Shown here: piece by piece, positions 6,814 to 14,815 of the stretch
Layout: every line of letters begins with the position of its first letter
Numbering within the stretch: the stretch's first letter is position 1
Assembly (NCBI GenBank): GCA_934725015.1
Contig: CAKVAS010000003.1
Coordinates: forward strand, 124,001-188,000
Length of the DNA stretch: 64,000 bases
Direction of reading: 5' to 3'
Source of the DNA: an uncultured Bacteroidales bacterium
Lineage (GTDB): Bacteria > Bacteroidota > Bacteroidia > Bacteroidales > UBA932
Notes under the pieces: generated by a model
Told to the model about the DNA's origin: nothing
The model's database searches: none
Seen by the model: the letters and a program-made list of their open reading frames with translations, nothing else
Position numbers and translations under genes: made by a program

Positions 6814-8706
6814 TCACTCGTCATCGTCGCCATAAACAGGAACGAAGTTGCCCTCATAATCCACATCTTCGCTGAACGGCGTGAAAAGGCAGTCCATGAA
6901 CACGGCGGCCTGCAACCTTGTGAGGCTCTCGTCCGGACGGTATCCGCCAAGTCCCGACTCCTCCCAGAATCGCTCCGGATAGTTCATGCTTGCCTGAGGA
7001 TATCTTTCAGTGACAGGCCGCAGCAGTTCAGACAGGCCTTCCTGCGTCACAAGTCCCCGCATTCCCGAAAGTTTGGTCACGACCGAGTCCTGCACGAAAC
7101 CGTCAAGATACAGTTCCTCATAAAGAAGAGGGTCGCCGGTTCTGAACCATGTCTGATTAGCCCAATCGACATTTCTGCCGACTCCCCGCAGGATGCCGGT
7201 TGCTCCTATGCGCTGCACGGCCGCGAAAAACTCATCCGTCTTAGGAAGGTCAAGGTAAGGCATGATGTAGCAGCCGGAGTCGAGAAGCACCCTCTGAACG
7301 TCACGGATTGAGACATCGTCGATTTCGCATCCGTTCTTCACACAGAGGGCGGCCCATGCCCCCGCCGCCTGCCCGAGCTGCATCACGACAGGCTGAAGCC
7401 GTGTGGTACCGTTTATGAGATTCGACACGGAAATGGATTTTTCCGCTACAAGAAGCCCCGGGACGTCCTCCGGGACGAGCGCTCCGGCCGGCACATTGAA
7501 CGACGGAACAGGACTGAAGTGAAGGTCCGGGAGATTGTCGTAGTCGGGGTTCCGCAGGTGGTGGTGATCCACAGGATAGTCCCCCACGGCTATTCCTGTC
7601 CTGTAGTAGGGATGTTTGTATGTATATGGGGAAGCCACGCCGTCCAGCGTGAGGAAGGCCTTGCCGCATATTCGCCTCGACTCCCTGTAATAAGGGTAGA
7701 ACGGAAGACCGTCGGCGGTCGGATATTCGTCATCGGCGATTCCGAGATTACGGAAGCCGAGTTCCGTCTGCATGAAATAGACGAAGCCGAGAGAGAACTG
7801 CTTGGCGACATTAAGGGCGGAATCACGCTGCGCCGGAGTCATATCGACAGTGTTCACGTAGTAGTCGTTACCGTCTATAGGCCAGTTAATCATATAGTGC
7901 TTCCCGTCAGGCAAAGCGCCGTAAGTCAGCATGTTCTCGGGCGACCAGAGCGTGCGTCCATGTCTCTCCGGAACATTCAGAGGGTTCAGGCAGCAGTTCA
8001 GATAGGCAGCCCTGTCGTAGCCCTCCGGCTCGGGGATTGTCATGTCCGCGTCCGGCCCGTAATCCTTCAAGACGACCACATAGGTAAGGTCCTGAACGAT
8101 GTCGTTGGCCTTTTCGGGAGCCAGAGCCTCGCCGGTCAGAGAGCGGGAATCCATCCCGACACGGTACTTCACCCCGCACATCTTCGCGACATCCCCGAGT
8201 TCCGTGGCGTCAATCAGCACCTTTGCGCGGAATGCAGTCCTCTTTTCTCCCGACACGAGAACTCCTTCCCAAACTCCGTCCTTCCTCACGACACTCTCAA
8301 GCGAGGTTTCCCTAAGAAGCCGCACAGCCTCCCCGCAGCCGGCGACGATGTTCTCAAGCACATCCTCGCCTACCTTCGGTTCAAAGTTTATGTTGCTGAC
8401 CCAGCCGCTCCTGAGATTGTCGTAACCGCCGTAGCGGGCAGCCAGCGAGTCCGTAAACTCTCCGAAGATGCCCGAACGCAGCCTGTAGTTCCCGTCGATG
8501 CAGCTCACCCCGGCGGAAGTCAGCATCCCGCCGAGCCATGGAGTCTCCTCAACCAGGAGCACTTCCGCGCCTCCTCTGGCCGCCTGCACCGCCGCCGTGA
8601 CCCCGGAGGCTCCTCCTCCGATGACAGCGACATCGGTCTCAATGACCTTCCCGCCGCAGGAAACCAGAGCGACAGCCGCTCCGAGGCAAATCAAAATTCT
8701 CTTCAT
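6814..8706 (-). CDS. Secreted FAD-dependent oxidoreductase lipoprotein (FAD_oxidored type)
   Basis: The 630-residue protein starts with a lipoprotein signal, MKRILICLGAAVALVSCGG, with the lipid cysteine at residue 17. The dinucleotide-binding motif VIGGGASGVTAAVQAARGG follows, then LLVEETPWLGGMLTSAGV. This resembles the FAD_oxidored family (PF12831), found in Bacteroidota near sugar-degradation genes. The middle part contains LIDATELGDVAKMCGV and a C-terminal segment with DESLTRLQAAVFMD, which looks like an SLH-type helix pair. The substrate is unknown. It would act in the periplasm or on the cell surface. Its neighbours (yidD, tRNA-Pro) give no pathway hint. Confidence 0.8.
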   Translation of the reverse strand: MKRILICLGAAVALVSCGGKVIETDVAVIGGGASGVTAAVQAARGGAEVLLVEETPWLGGMLTSAGVSCIDGNYRLRSGIFGEFTDSLAARYGGYDNLRSGWVSNINFEPKVGEDVLENIVAGCGEAVRLLRETSLESVVRKDGVWEGVLVSGEKRTAFRAKVLIDATELGDVAKMCGVKYRVGMDSRSLTGEALAPEKANDIVQDLTYVVVLKDYGPDADMTIPEPEGYDRAAYLNCCLNPLNVPERHGRTLWSPENMLTYGALPDGKHYMINWPIDGNDYYVNTVDMTPAQRDSALNVAKQFSLGFVYFMQTELGFRNLGIADDEYPTADGLPFYPYYRESRRICGKAFLTLDGVASPYTYKHPYYRTGIAVGDYPVDHHHLRNPDYDNLPDLHFSPVPSFNVPAGALVPEDVPGLLVAEKSISVSNLINGTTRLQPVVMQLGQAAGAWAALCVKNGCEIDDVSIRDVQRVLLDSGCYIMPYLDLPKTDEFFAAVQRIGATGILRGVGRNVDWANQTWFRTGDPLLYEELYLDGFVQDSVVTKLSGMRGLVTQEGLSELLRPVTERYPQASMNYPERFWEESGLGGYRPDESLTRLQAAVFMDCLFTPFSEDVDYEGNFVPVYGDDDE

Positions 8707-8794
8707 ATCAGTCCGTTAAAAGAAATCTACACTCCCAAAGTTAGCAAGAAAAAATATGTCCATGTGAACATTTCGGACAAAAATTGCAAAATTT

Positions 8795-8826
8795 TTTGGT
8801 CTTTTTCAAAAAGTGGCTTATCTTTG
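8795..8826 (+). promoter_or_regulatory. Promoter of tRNA-Pro
   Basis: TTTG (8795-8798), a 20-base spacer and TATCTTTG (8819-8826) make a full Bacteroidota promoter. It is placed about 20 bases upstream of the mature tRNA. Confidence 0.7.
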
Positions 8827-8846
8827 CAGTCCCAATTGAGGGAACT

Positions 8847-8920
8847 CGGGGTGTGGCGCAGTTGGCTAGCGCATCTGGTTTGGGACCAGAGGGTCCTGTG
8901 TTCGAGTCACAGTACCCCGA
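8847..8920 (+). tRNA. tRNA-Pro (anticodon TGG)
   Basis: The 74 bases fold into a full cloverleaf. The acceptor stem is CGGGGTG/TACCCCG with one G-T pair, then a D arm GCGC/GCGC. The anticodon stem TCTGG/CCAGA has loop TTTGGGA, so the anticodon is TGG. The T arm CTGTG/CACAG has loop TTCGAGT. The discriminator base is A, and CCA is not encoded. Confidence 0.96.
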
Positions 8921-8961
8921 CAAAAAAGGAGGCGATTTCTCGTCTCCTTTTTTTGTCGGGG
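8915..8961 (+). terminator. Terminator overlapping the tRNA-Pro 3' end
   Basis: CCCCGACAAAAAAGGAG at 8915-8931 pairs with CTCCTTTTTTTGTCGGGG ending at 8961, except for one extra T. The left arm includes the 3' strand of the tRNA acceptor stem, so the terminator fold and the tRNA fold compete. Confidence 0.7.
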
Positions 8962-9142
8962 CACTTTATTAACCCCCAGTCGGCAGAGCCGACAGCCCCG
9001 AGGGGCACGCGACCTCCTCTTCTTTCCGGTCGGCGACTCCGTTCCTCCGTTGCACTCCGTCACTTCATCGCGGCGGCTTTTGCCGCCTTGCCGCACCCCT
9101 TAATGGTAATCGTAAAAAATAATAACTTGAACAATTTTGTTC
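8962..9142. other. Spacer with small hairpins between tRNA-Pro and the LolD-like gene
   Basis: No gene is seen. A GC-rich hairpin, GCGGCGGC-TTTT-GCCGCC (about 9069-9088), is flanked by CGTTGCACTCC upstream and CCTTGCCGCA downstream. These faintly recall the end boxes of the family-1 element, but the conserved centre is absent. Confidence 0.35.
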
Positions 9143-9173
9143 TTTGCAGGCTGAACTTTTTTCTTTATGTTTG
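9143..9173 (+). promoter_or_regulatory. Promoter of the LolD-like gene
   Basis: TTTG (9143-9146), a 19-base spacer and TATGTTTG (9166-9173) match the Bacteroidota promoter closely. The start codon follows 25 bases later. Confidence 0.7.
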
Positions 9174-9198
9174 CAGCATAAAAGAATCATAAATTCAA

Positions 9199-9858
9199 AT
9201 GATTACAGCTACGGATATAACCAAGAGTTTCGGGAGCCTCCAGGTTCTCAAGGGGATAAGCATTGAGGTCGGACGGGGTGAGGTCGTGTCGATTGTTGGA
9301 GCGTCTGGGGCGGGGAAATCCACGCTGCTGCAGATTCTCGGCACACTCTCGCGGCCTGACGGGGGAACGCTCACGATAGACGGGAATGATGTCCTCGCGA
9401 TGAGGGGGAACAGGATTTCAGAGTTCCGAAACAGGAAAATAGGGTTCGTCTTTCAGTCACACCATCTGCTGCCGGAGTTCACGGCGCTGGAAAATGTCAT
9501 GATTCCGGCATTCATCGCCGGGAAAGGGCGGAAGGAATCGCAGGCGAGGGCGCGGGAGCTGCTGACTGAGGTGGGACTTGAGAGCCGTCTCGACCACAAG
9601 CCTTCGGAACTTTCCGGTGGAGAGGCCCAGAGGGTAGCCATAGCGAGGGCGCTTGTGAACAGCCCCGCCGTGCTCTTCGCCGACGAGCCGTCCGGAAACC
9701 TCGATTCGGTCACGAAGCAGGAGATTCACCGGCTGTTCTTCGAGATGAGGGAGCGGCACGGGCAGACAGTCGTGATTGTCACCCACGACAACTCCCTTGC
9801 CCTGATGTGCGATAGGAAATTCACCATGCAGGACGGGCTTATCCTCAAGGTTGAGTAG
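9199..9858 (+). CDS. lolD: ABC transporter ATPase, LolD-like
   Basis: The 219-residue ATPase has Walker A GASGAGKS (34-41), a Q-loop region VFQSHHLLPEFTALENV, signature LSGGE near residue 137, Walker B VLFADEPSGNLD and the switch histidine in VIVTHD. The LLPEFTALENVMIP stretch is characteristic of LolD/MacB-type ATPases. LolD powers release of lipoproteins from the inner membrane together with a LolC/E permease. No permease gene is nearby, which is common for lolD in Bacteroidota. A MacB-type role in export cannot be excluded. Confidence 0.85.
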   Translation: MITATDITKSFGSLQVLKGISIEVGRGEVVSIVGASGAGKSTLLQILGTLSRPDGGTLTIDGNDVLAMRGNRISEFRNRKIGFVFQSHHLLPEFTALENVMIPAFIAGKGRKESQARARELLTEVGLESRLDHKPSELSGGEAQRVAIARALVNSPAVLFADEPSGNLDSVTKQEIHRLFFEMRERHGQTVVIVTHDNSLALMCDRKFTMQDGLILKVE

Positions 9859-9967
9859 CAACCGGAAAGGTAATGCGCCCCTTTCACAGATTTGCGGTCT
9901 GAAGTGCAAGGACTCGCCCTAAGAAAAACGGCAACCACACCGAACGGACAGAGGAGACAAGGAGAAA

Positions 9968-10792
9968 ATGGGAGTTTTCAGATTCAGGAAATTTGAGGTG
10001 CGGAACGAGAAATCCGCCATGAAGGTGAACACCGACGGGGTGCTGCTCGGTGCGCTGATGACGATAACGGGGAATGAGCGCCGTCTTCTGGACATAGGGA
10101 CAGGCACCGGGACCATCGCCTTGATGGCGGCGCAGAGGCTTTCAGAAATGGCCGCAGCCATAACACGCCGAAGCAAGCCTGCCATTCCGGGACTCAACGA
10201 CGTGGAGCCATTGCGCCTCAGTACCGATGCCGAACTCCGGAGACCGGAAGAAGGCCGCTTCATGATTGACGCGATAGACATCGACGAGGCGTCAGCCGAG
10301 GAGGCCGGGGAGAATTTCCGGGACTCCCTCTGGGCCGGTCACCTGCACGCGCACCGCTGCCCGCTGTCGATGTTCCGGACGGATGCGGAATACGACCTGA
10401 TCTTCTCCAATCCGCCCTTCTTCACCGAGACTCTCCACTCCCCCTCCGAGCGCAAGGCGCAGGCGCGTCACGCAGACGCGCTTCCCGCAGAGGAAATCAT
10501 GAGCTTCGCCGCAGCACGTCTCAGCAAAGAAGGAAGGCTGAGCCTCATACTTCCGGCGGAACGCGAGGCCGAGGCCGGAAGGTCCGCCGCGGAACATGGA
10601 CTCCGGCTCACCCGCGCAGTAAGAATCCGGTCATCGGAGCGCAAGAAAGCCTACAGGGCAATAATAGAGTTCTCCCGCGATCTCGGACAGACAGCCGGAG
10701 AGTTGCAGGAGAACGTTACAATAAATATGAATGGAAAGTATTCAGAACAATATCTTGATATTGTTTCTGATTTTCTTCTTATCGGAGGCTGA
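9968..10792 (+). CDS. trmN6: TrmN6-like tRNA(Val) adenine-37 N6-methyltransferase
   Basis: The 274-residue class I methyltransferase has the SAM-binding motif LLDIGTGTGTIAL (about 40-52) and the catalytic FSNPPFF (146-152), the NPP(F/Y) motif of amino-group N6-adenine methyltransferases. The N-terminal FKFRxFxVxxxxSAMKVNTDG pattern is typical of TrmN6/YfiC, which methylates A37 of tRNA1(Val). The usual length is about 235-250. The extra residues lie between about 60 and 98, separating the SAM motif from the acidic strand IDAIDID, and look like a flexible insertion. It ends 43 bases from the convergent Spy-like gene. Confidence 0.85.
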   Translation: MGVFRFRKFEVRNEKSAMKVNTDGVLLGALMTITGNERRLLDIGTGTGTIALMAAQRLSEMAAAITRRSKPAIPGLNDVEPLRLSTDAELRRPEEGRFMIDAIDIDEASAEEAGENFRDSLWAGHLHAHRCPLSMFRTDAEYDLIFSNPPFFTETLHSPSERKAQARHADALPAEEIMSFAAARLSKEGRLSLILPAEREAEAGRSAAEHGLRLTRAVRIRSSERKKAYRAIIEFSRDLGQTAGELQENVTINMNGKYSEQYLDIVSDFLLIGG

Positions 10793-10835
10793 CAATCAGA
10801 ACAGGTCTTTCTCAGCACTCCGCAGCGAGAGCATC

Positions 10836-11381
10836 CTAACGAGCGGACTCTGTCCGGGACGATTTTCGGCCGCGAGGTTCCCCACATCCCTGAGGAGGTG
10901 CGCCGGGGCCGCCGCGACGTCCGCCGTCAAGCCTGTGAATCTGCTCCCGCCGGAAATCTTCCTCCGCGACCATGAGCCTTGCAATCTGCTCGGAAGAGAG
11001 AACCTTGGAAAAACGTTCATAGTCAGAGGTTTCCCACTCCTCCAGTCTCGCCCTCGCATCAAGATATTTCTCCAGAAGCGGCGCGATGTCCACTTTTTCC
11101 TCCGACTTCAGAGCCTTCTTCATCGCCTTCAGCGCCTCCTGACGCTCGCGGAACAGCTTACCCTTCTGTTCCTCATTCTCGTCATAGACCTTCAGGAAAG
11201 CCTCCGACTCCGCCCCGGACAGATTCAAGCTCTTCTTGATGAACTCCAGTTTCTCCGCCTGAGCCTTCTTCCAGAACTCGGGATCCTTGCCTTTCCCGTC
11301 ACCTTTAGGCTGTGCTCCCAGGCTCAGAGCCAGAGGGAGCATTGCCAGCCATAACAAACAAACCTTATAAACACTTTTCAT
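10836..11381 (-). CDS. Periplasmic Spy/CpxP-like protein of a sigma-factor operon
   Basis: The 181-residue protein has a signal peptide (residues 1-23, cleavage after ALSLGA) followed by a charged, almost entirely helical body. Phrases such as KLEFIKKSLNLSGAESEAFLKVY and RFSKVLSSEQIARLMVAEEDFRRE resemble LTxxQ/Spy-type helical hairpins. The tail is rich in Gly, Arg and Pro. It is the last gene of an ECF sigma, anti-sigma and Spy-like set, an arrangement seen in Bacteroidota, and may buffer or sense periplasmic stress. A dispersed repeat (11401-11512) occupies its immediate 5' leader. Confidence 0.7.
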   Translation of the reverse strand: MKSVYKVCLLWLAMLPLALSLGAQPKGDGKGKDPEFWKKAQAEKLEFIKKSLNLSGAESEAFLKVYDENEEQKGKLFRERQEALKAMKKALKSEEKVDIAPLLEKYLDARARLEEWETSDYERFSKVLSSEQIARLMVAEEDFRREQIHRLDGGRRGGPGAPPQGCGEPRGRKSSRTESAR

Positions 11382-11400
11382 TTTTGAGTCTTTTGAGTTT

Positions 11401-11512
11401 CTTTTTGGTACATATCCATTTTCTCATCGGTCACATACCAAAGTATGCTCCCTCTTCCAAAATGAATCTGTCCTCAAAAATAAATCTCAAAAATCTGAGG
11501 CAGATTCATTTT
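11401..11512 (-). repeat. Family-2 dispersed repeat, copy a
   Basis: Read on the minus strand it contains CCTCAGATTTTTGAG, TTATTTTTGAGGACAGATT, GGAAGAGGGAGCATAC, GTATGTGACCGATGAGAAAA and ACCAAAAAGAAA. The long outer arms AAAATGAATCTG and CAGATTCATTTT also pair. It sits between the anti-sigma gene and the Spy-like gene, ending about 20 bases before the latter's start. The central hairpin is CATAC/GTATG, where copy d has TGTAC/GTACA. Confidence 0.65.
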
Positions 11513-11520
11513 GCGGACCG

Positions 11521-11895
11521 TCAGTTGTTGCCGACGGAATTGATATCCTCAACCGACGCGCCGGTATATATCAGATATTCAATGATTTCATCACTGCTCA
11601 GAGCCGCCGCGACATTGTCTGAGTAGAGCCTGTGCTCCGGAGCCGCCCGACGGCCGTCAAAGAGCAGCATACCGGAAAGAACCAGAGCGAGGGAAGCGGC
11701 CGCCGAGAGAACCGGTACCAGAATCCGGCGAATCTTCCTGTCACGGGTCTCCTGAATTTCAGGCACGTGCGAAGCCCGTTCCCTCATCGCTTCGAAATAG
11801 CCCTCAGGGACGACGAAGGGATTGTCCTTCAGCCTTGCCTTGTCTTTCAAGATGTCCATATCACCATTCTGTTTCATATCACGAGTTTTAGACAT
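11521..11895 (-). CDS. Putative membrane anti-sigma factor
   Basis: The 124-residue protein has a cytosolic part of about 55 residues (containing DNPFVVPEGYFEAMRERA), one transmembrane helix (about 58-77, ILVPVLSAAASLALVLSGML) and a short periplasmic tail with two helices. DNPFxVPxGYFExM is a motif I associate with Bacteroidota anti-sigma-like proteins encoded after ECF sigma genes. It follows the sigma gene by 50 bases. No zinc-binding HxxxCxxC motif is present. Confidence 0.65.
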   Translation of the reverse strand: MSKTRDMKQNGDMDILKDKARLKDNPFVVPEGYFEAMRERASHVPEIQETRDRKIRRILVPVLSAAASLALVLSGMLLFDGRRAAPEHRLYSDNVAAALSSDEIIEYLIYTGASVEDINSVGNN

Positions 11896-11945
11896 TTTTC
11901 GTTTTCAAAAGTTTAATCACTTGACCCTGCAGTCATTTCCCGACG

Positions 11946-12500
11946 TCACGAATCGGAGGAATTGCCCGTCAGCTCATCGCGTATCTTGTTGTAGGCGATG
12001 TGGTACGAGGCCTTCAGCGCCCCCTCCGACGTTCCGAGAATCCTCGACATCTCCTTGTATTCCACCTCGTCGAAATACCTCATCTCAAACACAAGTCTCT
12101 GTTTATAAGGAAGTTTCGCAATAGCACGATAAAGCGCGGCCTGCGCCCCGTCCCCGTCGAAATACGCATCACCCTCGACGCGTCCTGCGGCCGGGGCATC
12201 GACGTCGATGGACGAAAAACGCGAAAGAATATCCCGTTTCCTCAGAAAATTCAGGCTTTCGTTGACTATGATACGATATATCCATGTATATATCCCCGAA
12301 TCCGCCCGGAACTTGGGAAGATTTTTCCATATCTTCACATAGCAGTCCTGAAGGACATCGTCAGCGTCGTCGTGGGAAAGAACGAATCTCCGGACATTCC
12401 AGTACATCCTTTCGCCGTAGAGCGCGACTATGCCGTCAAACGCCCCTCGGTAATCCTTCGCCCCGAGCCTTTCGGATATATGTCTTTCAGTCACGTTCAT
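11946..12500 (-). CDS. ECF-type RNA polymerase sigma factor
   Basis: From the preferred start at 12500 (MNVTERHISERL) the protein has 184 residues. ATG 12527 is an alternative that adds nine residues. Sigma region 2 is visible as RFVLSHDDADDVLQDCYVKI, then WKNLPKFRADSGIYTWIYRI. Region 4 is visible as LPYKQRLVFEMRYFDEVEYK, then EMSRILGTSEGALKASYHIA, including the helix-turn-helix. It heads a minus-strand operon with an anti-sigma factor and a Spy-like protein. The target genes are unknown, and such operons usually autoregulate. Confidence 0.9.
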   Translation of the reverse strand: MNVTERHISERLGAKDYRGAFDGIVALYGERMYWNVRRFVLSHDDADDVLQDCYVKIWKNLPKFRADSGIYTWIYRIIVNESLNFLRKRDILSRFSSIDVDAPAAGRVEGDAYFDGDGAQAALYRAIAKLPYKQRLVFEMRYFDEVEYKEMSRILGTSEGALKASYHIAYNKIRDELTGNSSDS

Positions 12501-12598
12501 ATTTCTGCAGCATCCCGATTTAGACACGGATACGCGCCGAAGGTTTAGAATTGACGCCCAAACATCGGCGGCGGCTCAAAAATACGGAATTTTGTGAT

Positions 12599-12606
12599 TA
12601 TCTTTG
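12599..12606 (+). promoter_or_regulatory. -7 element of lepA
   Basis: TATCTTTG followed by CAAG fits the Bacteroidota -7 consensus, 63 bases upstream of the lepA start. No TTTG lies at the right distance upstream, so only half the promoter is visible. Confidence 0.45.
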
Positions 12607-12669
12607 CAAGTTGGATGAAAAATGCCCCAATCCGAGGGGGGGATTATACTTATTATGAAATAAGGGAAT

Positions 12670-14457
12670 ATGGAATATATACGCAACTTCTGCATTATCG
12701 CGCACATCGACCACGGGAAAAGCACGCTCGCCGACAGGATGCTTGAGATTACGAACACCCTGAACGCGAGGGAGATGGAGAATCAGGTGCTCGACTCGAT
12801 GGATCTCGAGCGGGAAAAGGGCATCACAATCAAGAGCCACCCGATTCAGATGCAGTACAAGTACAAGGGAGACACCTACACCCTGAACCTCATCGACACC
12901 CCGGGACACGTCGATTTTTCATACGAAGTGTCCCGTGCAATCGCTTCCTGCGAAGGAGCGCTGCTGGTCGTCGATGCGACGCAGGGCATTCAGGCACAGA
13001 CGATTTCAAATCTCTATCTTGCTGTGGAGCACGGGCTTGAGATTATCCCGGTGCTGAACAAGATTGACATGGAATCGGCGATGATTGACGTGGTGTCGGA
13101 TCAGATTGTCGATATGATCGGCTGTTCGCACGAGGAGATTCTACTGGCTTCCGGGAAGACCGGACAAGGGGTGAAGGAGGTTCTGGACGCCATTGTGGAG
13201 AGGGTGCCGGCTCCCAAGGGCGACCCGGACGCGCCACTTCAGGCCCTGATTTTCGACTCCGTGTTCAACTCGTTCCGGGGCATCATAGCCTACTTCAAGG
13301 TCGTGAACGGAACCATCCGGACCGGAGACAAGGTCAAGTTCTTCAACACGGGCAAGGAATATGTCGCGGATGAGGTTGGTGCGCTGAAGATGAAGCTCTG
13401 TGCACGAGACGAGATTGCCTGCGGAAGCGTGGGATATATAATTTCCGGAATCAAGACCGCCAGCGAAGTGAAGGTGGGAGATACGATCACGACCGTCGCT
13501 AATCCATGCCATGAGGCGATTGCCGGATTCGAGGAGGTAAAGCCGATGCTCTTTGCCGGAATGTACCCGGTGGAGACGGATCAGTACGAGGAACTGCGCG
13601 CCGACCTTGAGAAGTTCCAGCTGAACGACGCCTCGTTCGTGTTCGAGCCGGAGTCCTCGCTCGCATTGGGATTCGGGTTCCGCTGCGGTTTTCTCGGTCT
13701 GCTGCATCTTGAAATCGTGCAGGAGAGGCTGTTCCGTGAGTTCGGAATGGACGTCATCACGACCGTGCCGAACGTCTCCTACAAGGTCTATACGACCCAT
13801 GGCGAGTGCATCGACGTCCACAACCCCTCAGGCCTGCCGGCGGCGACTCTCATCGACCACATCGAGGAGCCGTACATTCGCGCCCAGGTCATCTCCAAGG
13901 CCGATTTCTACGGTCCGATAATGAAGCTCTGCCTCGACAAGAGGGGCACGCTCATCGGCCAGCACTACATCACCGCCGACCGTCTCGAACTGACCTACGA
14001 GATGCCGCTCTCCGAGATTGTCTTCGACTTCTACGACAAGCTCAAGTCCATCTCCAAGGGCTACGCCTCCTTCGACTACCACATCGTCGGCTTCAAGGAC
14101 GCGAAGCTCGTGAAGCTCGACATTCTCCTCAACGGCGAGCCCGCCGACGCCCTCTCGTCCCTAATTCACGTCGACCATGCCTACGACTTCGGCCGAAAGA
14201 TCTGCGAGAAGCTCAAGGAGCTCATCCCGCGCCAGCAGTTCGACATCGCCATCCAGGCCGCCATCGGAGCCAAGATCATCGCCCGCGAGACCGTCAAAGC
14301 CGTCCGCAAGGACGTGACCGCCAAGTGCTACGGAGGCGACATCACCCGAAAGAGAAAGCTGCTGGAGAAGCAGAAGCAGGGCAAGAAGCGGATGAGGCAG
14401 ATCGGGACGGTGGAGGTGCCGCAGTCCGCCTTTATGGCCGTGCTGAAGCTGGATTAG
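12670..14457 (+). CDS. lepA: Elongation factor 4 (LepA)
   Basis: The 595-residue GTPase is full length. G1 is AHIDHGKSTLADRM, G3 is DTPGHVDFSYEV, G4 is NKIDM, and the LepA-specific C-terminal domain ends with KCYGGDITRKRKLLEKQKQG and KKRMRQIGTVEVPQSAF. EF4 binds ribosomes and remodels stalled or mistranslocated elongation complexes. It is monocistronic. Its stop codon directly abuts the left arm of family-1 element copy B. Confidence 0.97.
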   Translation: MEYIRNFCIIAHIDHGKSTLADRMLEITNTLNAREMENQVLDSMDLEREKGITIKSHPIQMQYKYKGDTYTLNLIDTPGHVDFSYEVSRAIASCEGALLVVDATQGIQAQTISNLYLAVEHGLEIIPVLNKIDMESAMIDVVSDQIVDMIGCSHEEILLASGKTGQGVKEVLDAIVERVPAPKGDPDAPLQALIFDSVFNSFRGIIAYFKVVNGTIRTGDKVKFFNTGKEYVADEVGALKMKLCARDEIACGSVGYIISGIKTASEVKVGDTITTVANPCHEAIAGFEEVKPMLFAGMYPVETDQYEELRADLEKFQLNDASFVFEPESSLALGFGFRCGFLGLLHLEIVQERLFREFGMDVITTVPNVSYKVYTTHGECIDVHNPSGLPAATLIDHIEEPYIRAQVISKADFYGPIMKLCLDKRGTLIGQHYITADRLELTYEMPLSEIVFDFYDKLKSISKGYASFDYHIVGFKDAKLVKLDILLNGEPADALSSLIHVDHAYDFGRKICEKLKELIPRQQFDIAIQAAIGAKIIARETVKAVRKDVTAKCYGGDITRKRKLLEKQKQGKKRMRQIGTVEVPQSAFMAVLKLD

Positions 14458-14583
14458 GCTGAAGCCGGAGTAGCGGCACGTCTGCTTCGTTGCCGGCGGG
14501 TTTCAAATCCTCACAACCGTGAGGTTGCTCCGGTTTGGAACCCGCCTTGCGCCTTGCATCCGCACCACTAATCCGGCTTCAGC
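14458..14583 (+). repeat. Family-1 nested hairpin element, copy B
   Basis: The core at 14482-14559 has 5' box CTTCGTTGC, centre CCTCACAACC-GTGA-GGTTGCTCC and 3' box GCGCCTTGCA. The middle stem is GGCGGGTTTCAAA with TTTGGAACCCGCC, unlike the other copies but fully paired with one T-G. The outer arms 14458-14480 and 14561-14583 pair at 19 of 23 positions. The left arm begins right after the lepA stop codon. Confidence 0.8.
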
Positions 14584-14598
14584 TCCCAAATGCTCATA

Positions 14599-14645
14599 CA
14601 AATACCCCTCCGGTGAGTTTTGAAGAATCACCGGAGGGGTATTTG
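14599..14645. terminator. 18-bp perfect hairpin between lepA and mdh
   Basis: Arms 14599-14616 and 14628-14645 are exact complements, ending in AAAT/ATTT tracts around a GC-rich ACCCCTCCGGTGA core. The genes on both sides converge, so a bidirectional terminator is likely. It lies exactly between family-1 copies B and C. Confidence 0.75.
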
Positions 14646-14659
14646 ATTATTCGCTGAGA

Positions 14660-14785
14660 GTAAAAATCGTATGAATGGTACGATTGCAAGGCGCGGGAGC
14701 AAATATAACCGGAGCAACCTTATCGGTTGTGAGGATTATATTTGTGAGTGCAACGAAGCAAGCGCGCCGTTCAGGCGATTTTTAC
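14660..14785 (-). repeat. Family-1 nested hairpin element, copy C
   Basis: The minus-strand core at 14685-14760 has 5' box CTTCGTTGCA, centre CCTCACAACC-GATAA-GGTTGCTCC and 3' box GCGCCTTGCA. The middle stem CAAATATAA/TTATATTTG is again unique and paired. The outer arms are GTAAAAATCG at 14660-14669 and CGATTTTTAC at 14776-14785. It is in opposite orientation to copy B, so each element opens towards its own gene, lepA or mdh. Confidence 0.75.
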
Positions 14786-14815
14786 AGCAAGCGCGCCGTT
14801 CAGGCGGCTCTTACA
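14758..14815. repeat. 29-base direct repeat at the mdh 3' end
   Basis: Units 14758-14786 and 14787-14815 share GCAAGCGCGCCGTTCAGGCG and differ mainly at GATTTT versus GCTCTT. The second unit includes the mdh stop codon (14811-14813). The first unit supplies the outer arm of family-1 copy C. Confidence 0.7.

Noticed and set aside
7519..9192. A 557-codon plus-strand frame
   Set aside because: It runs antisense to the FAD enzyme, then through the tRNA-Pro gene, a terminator and a promoter. A real gene would not span these.
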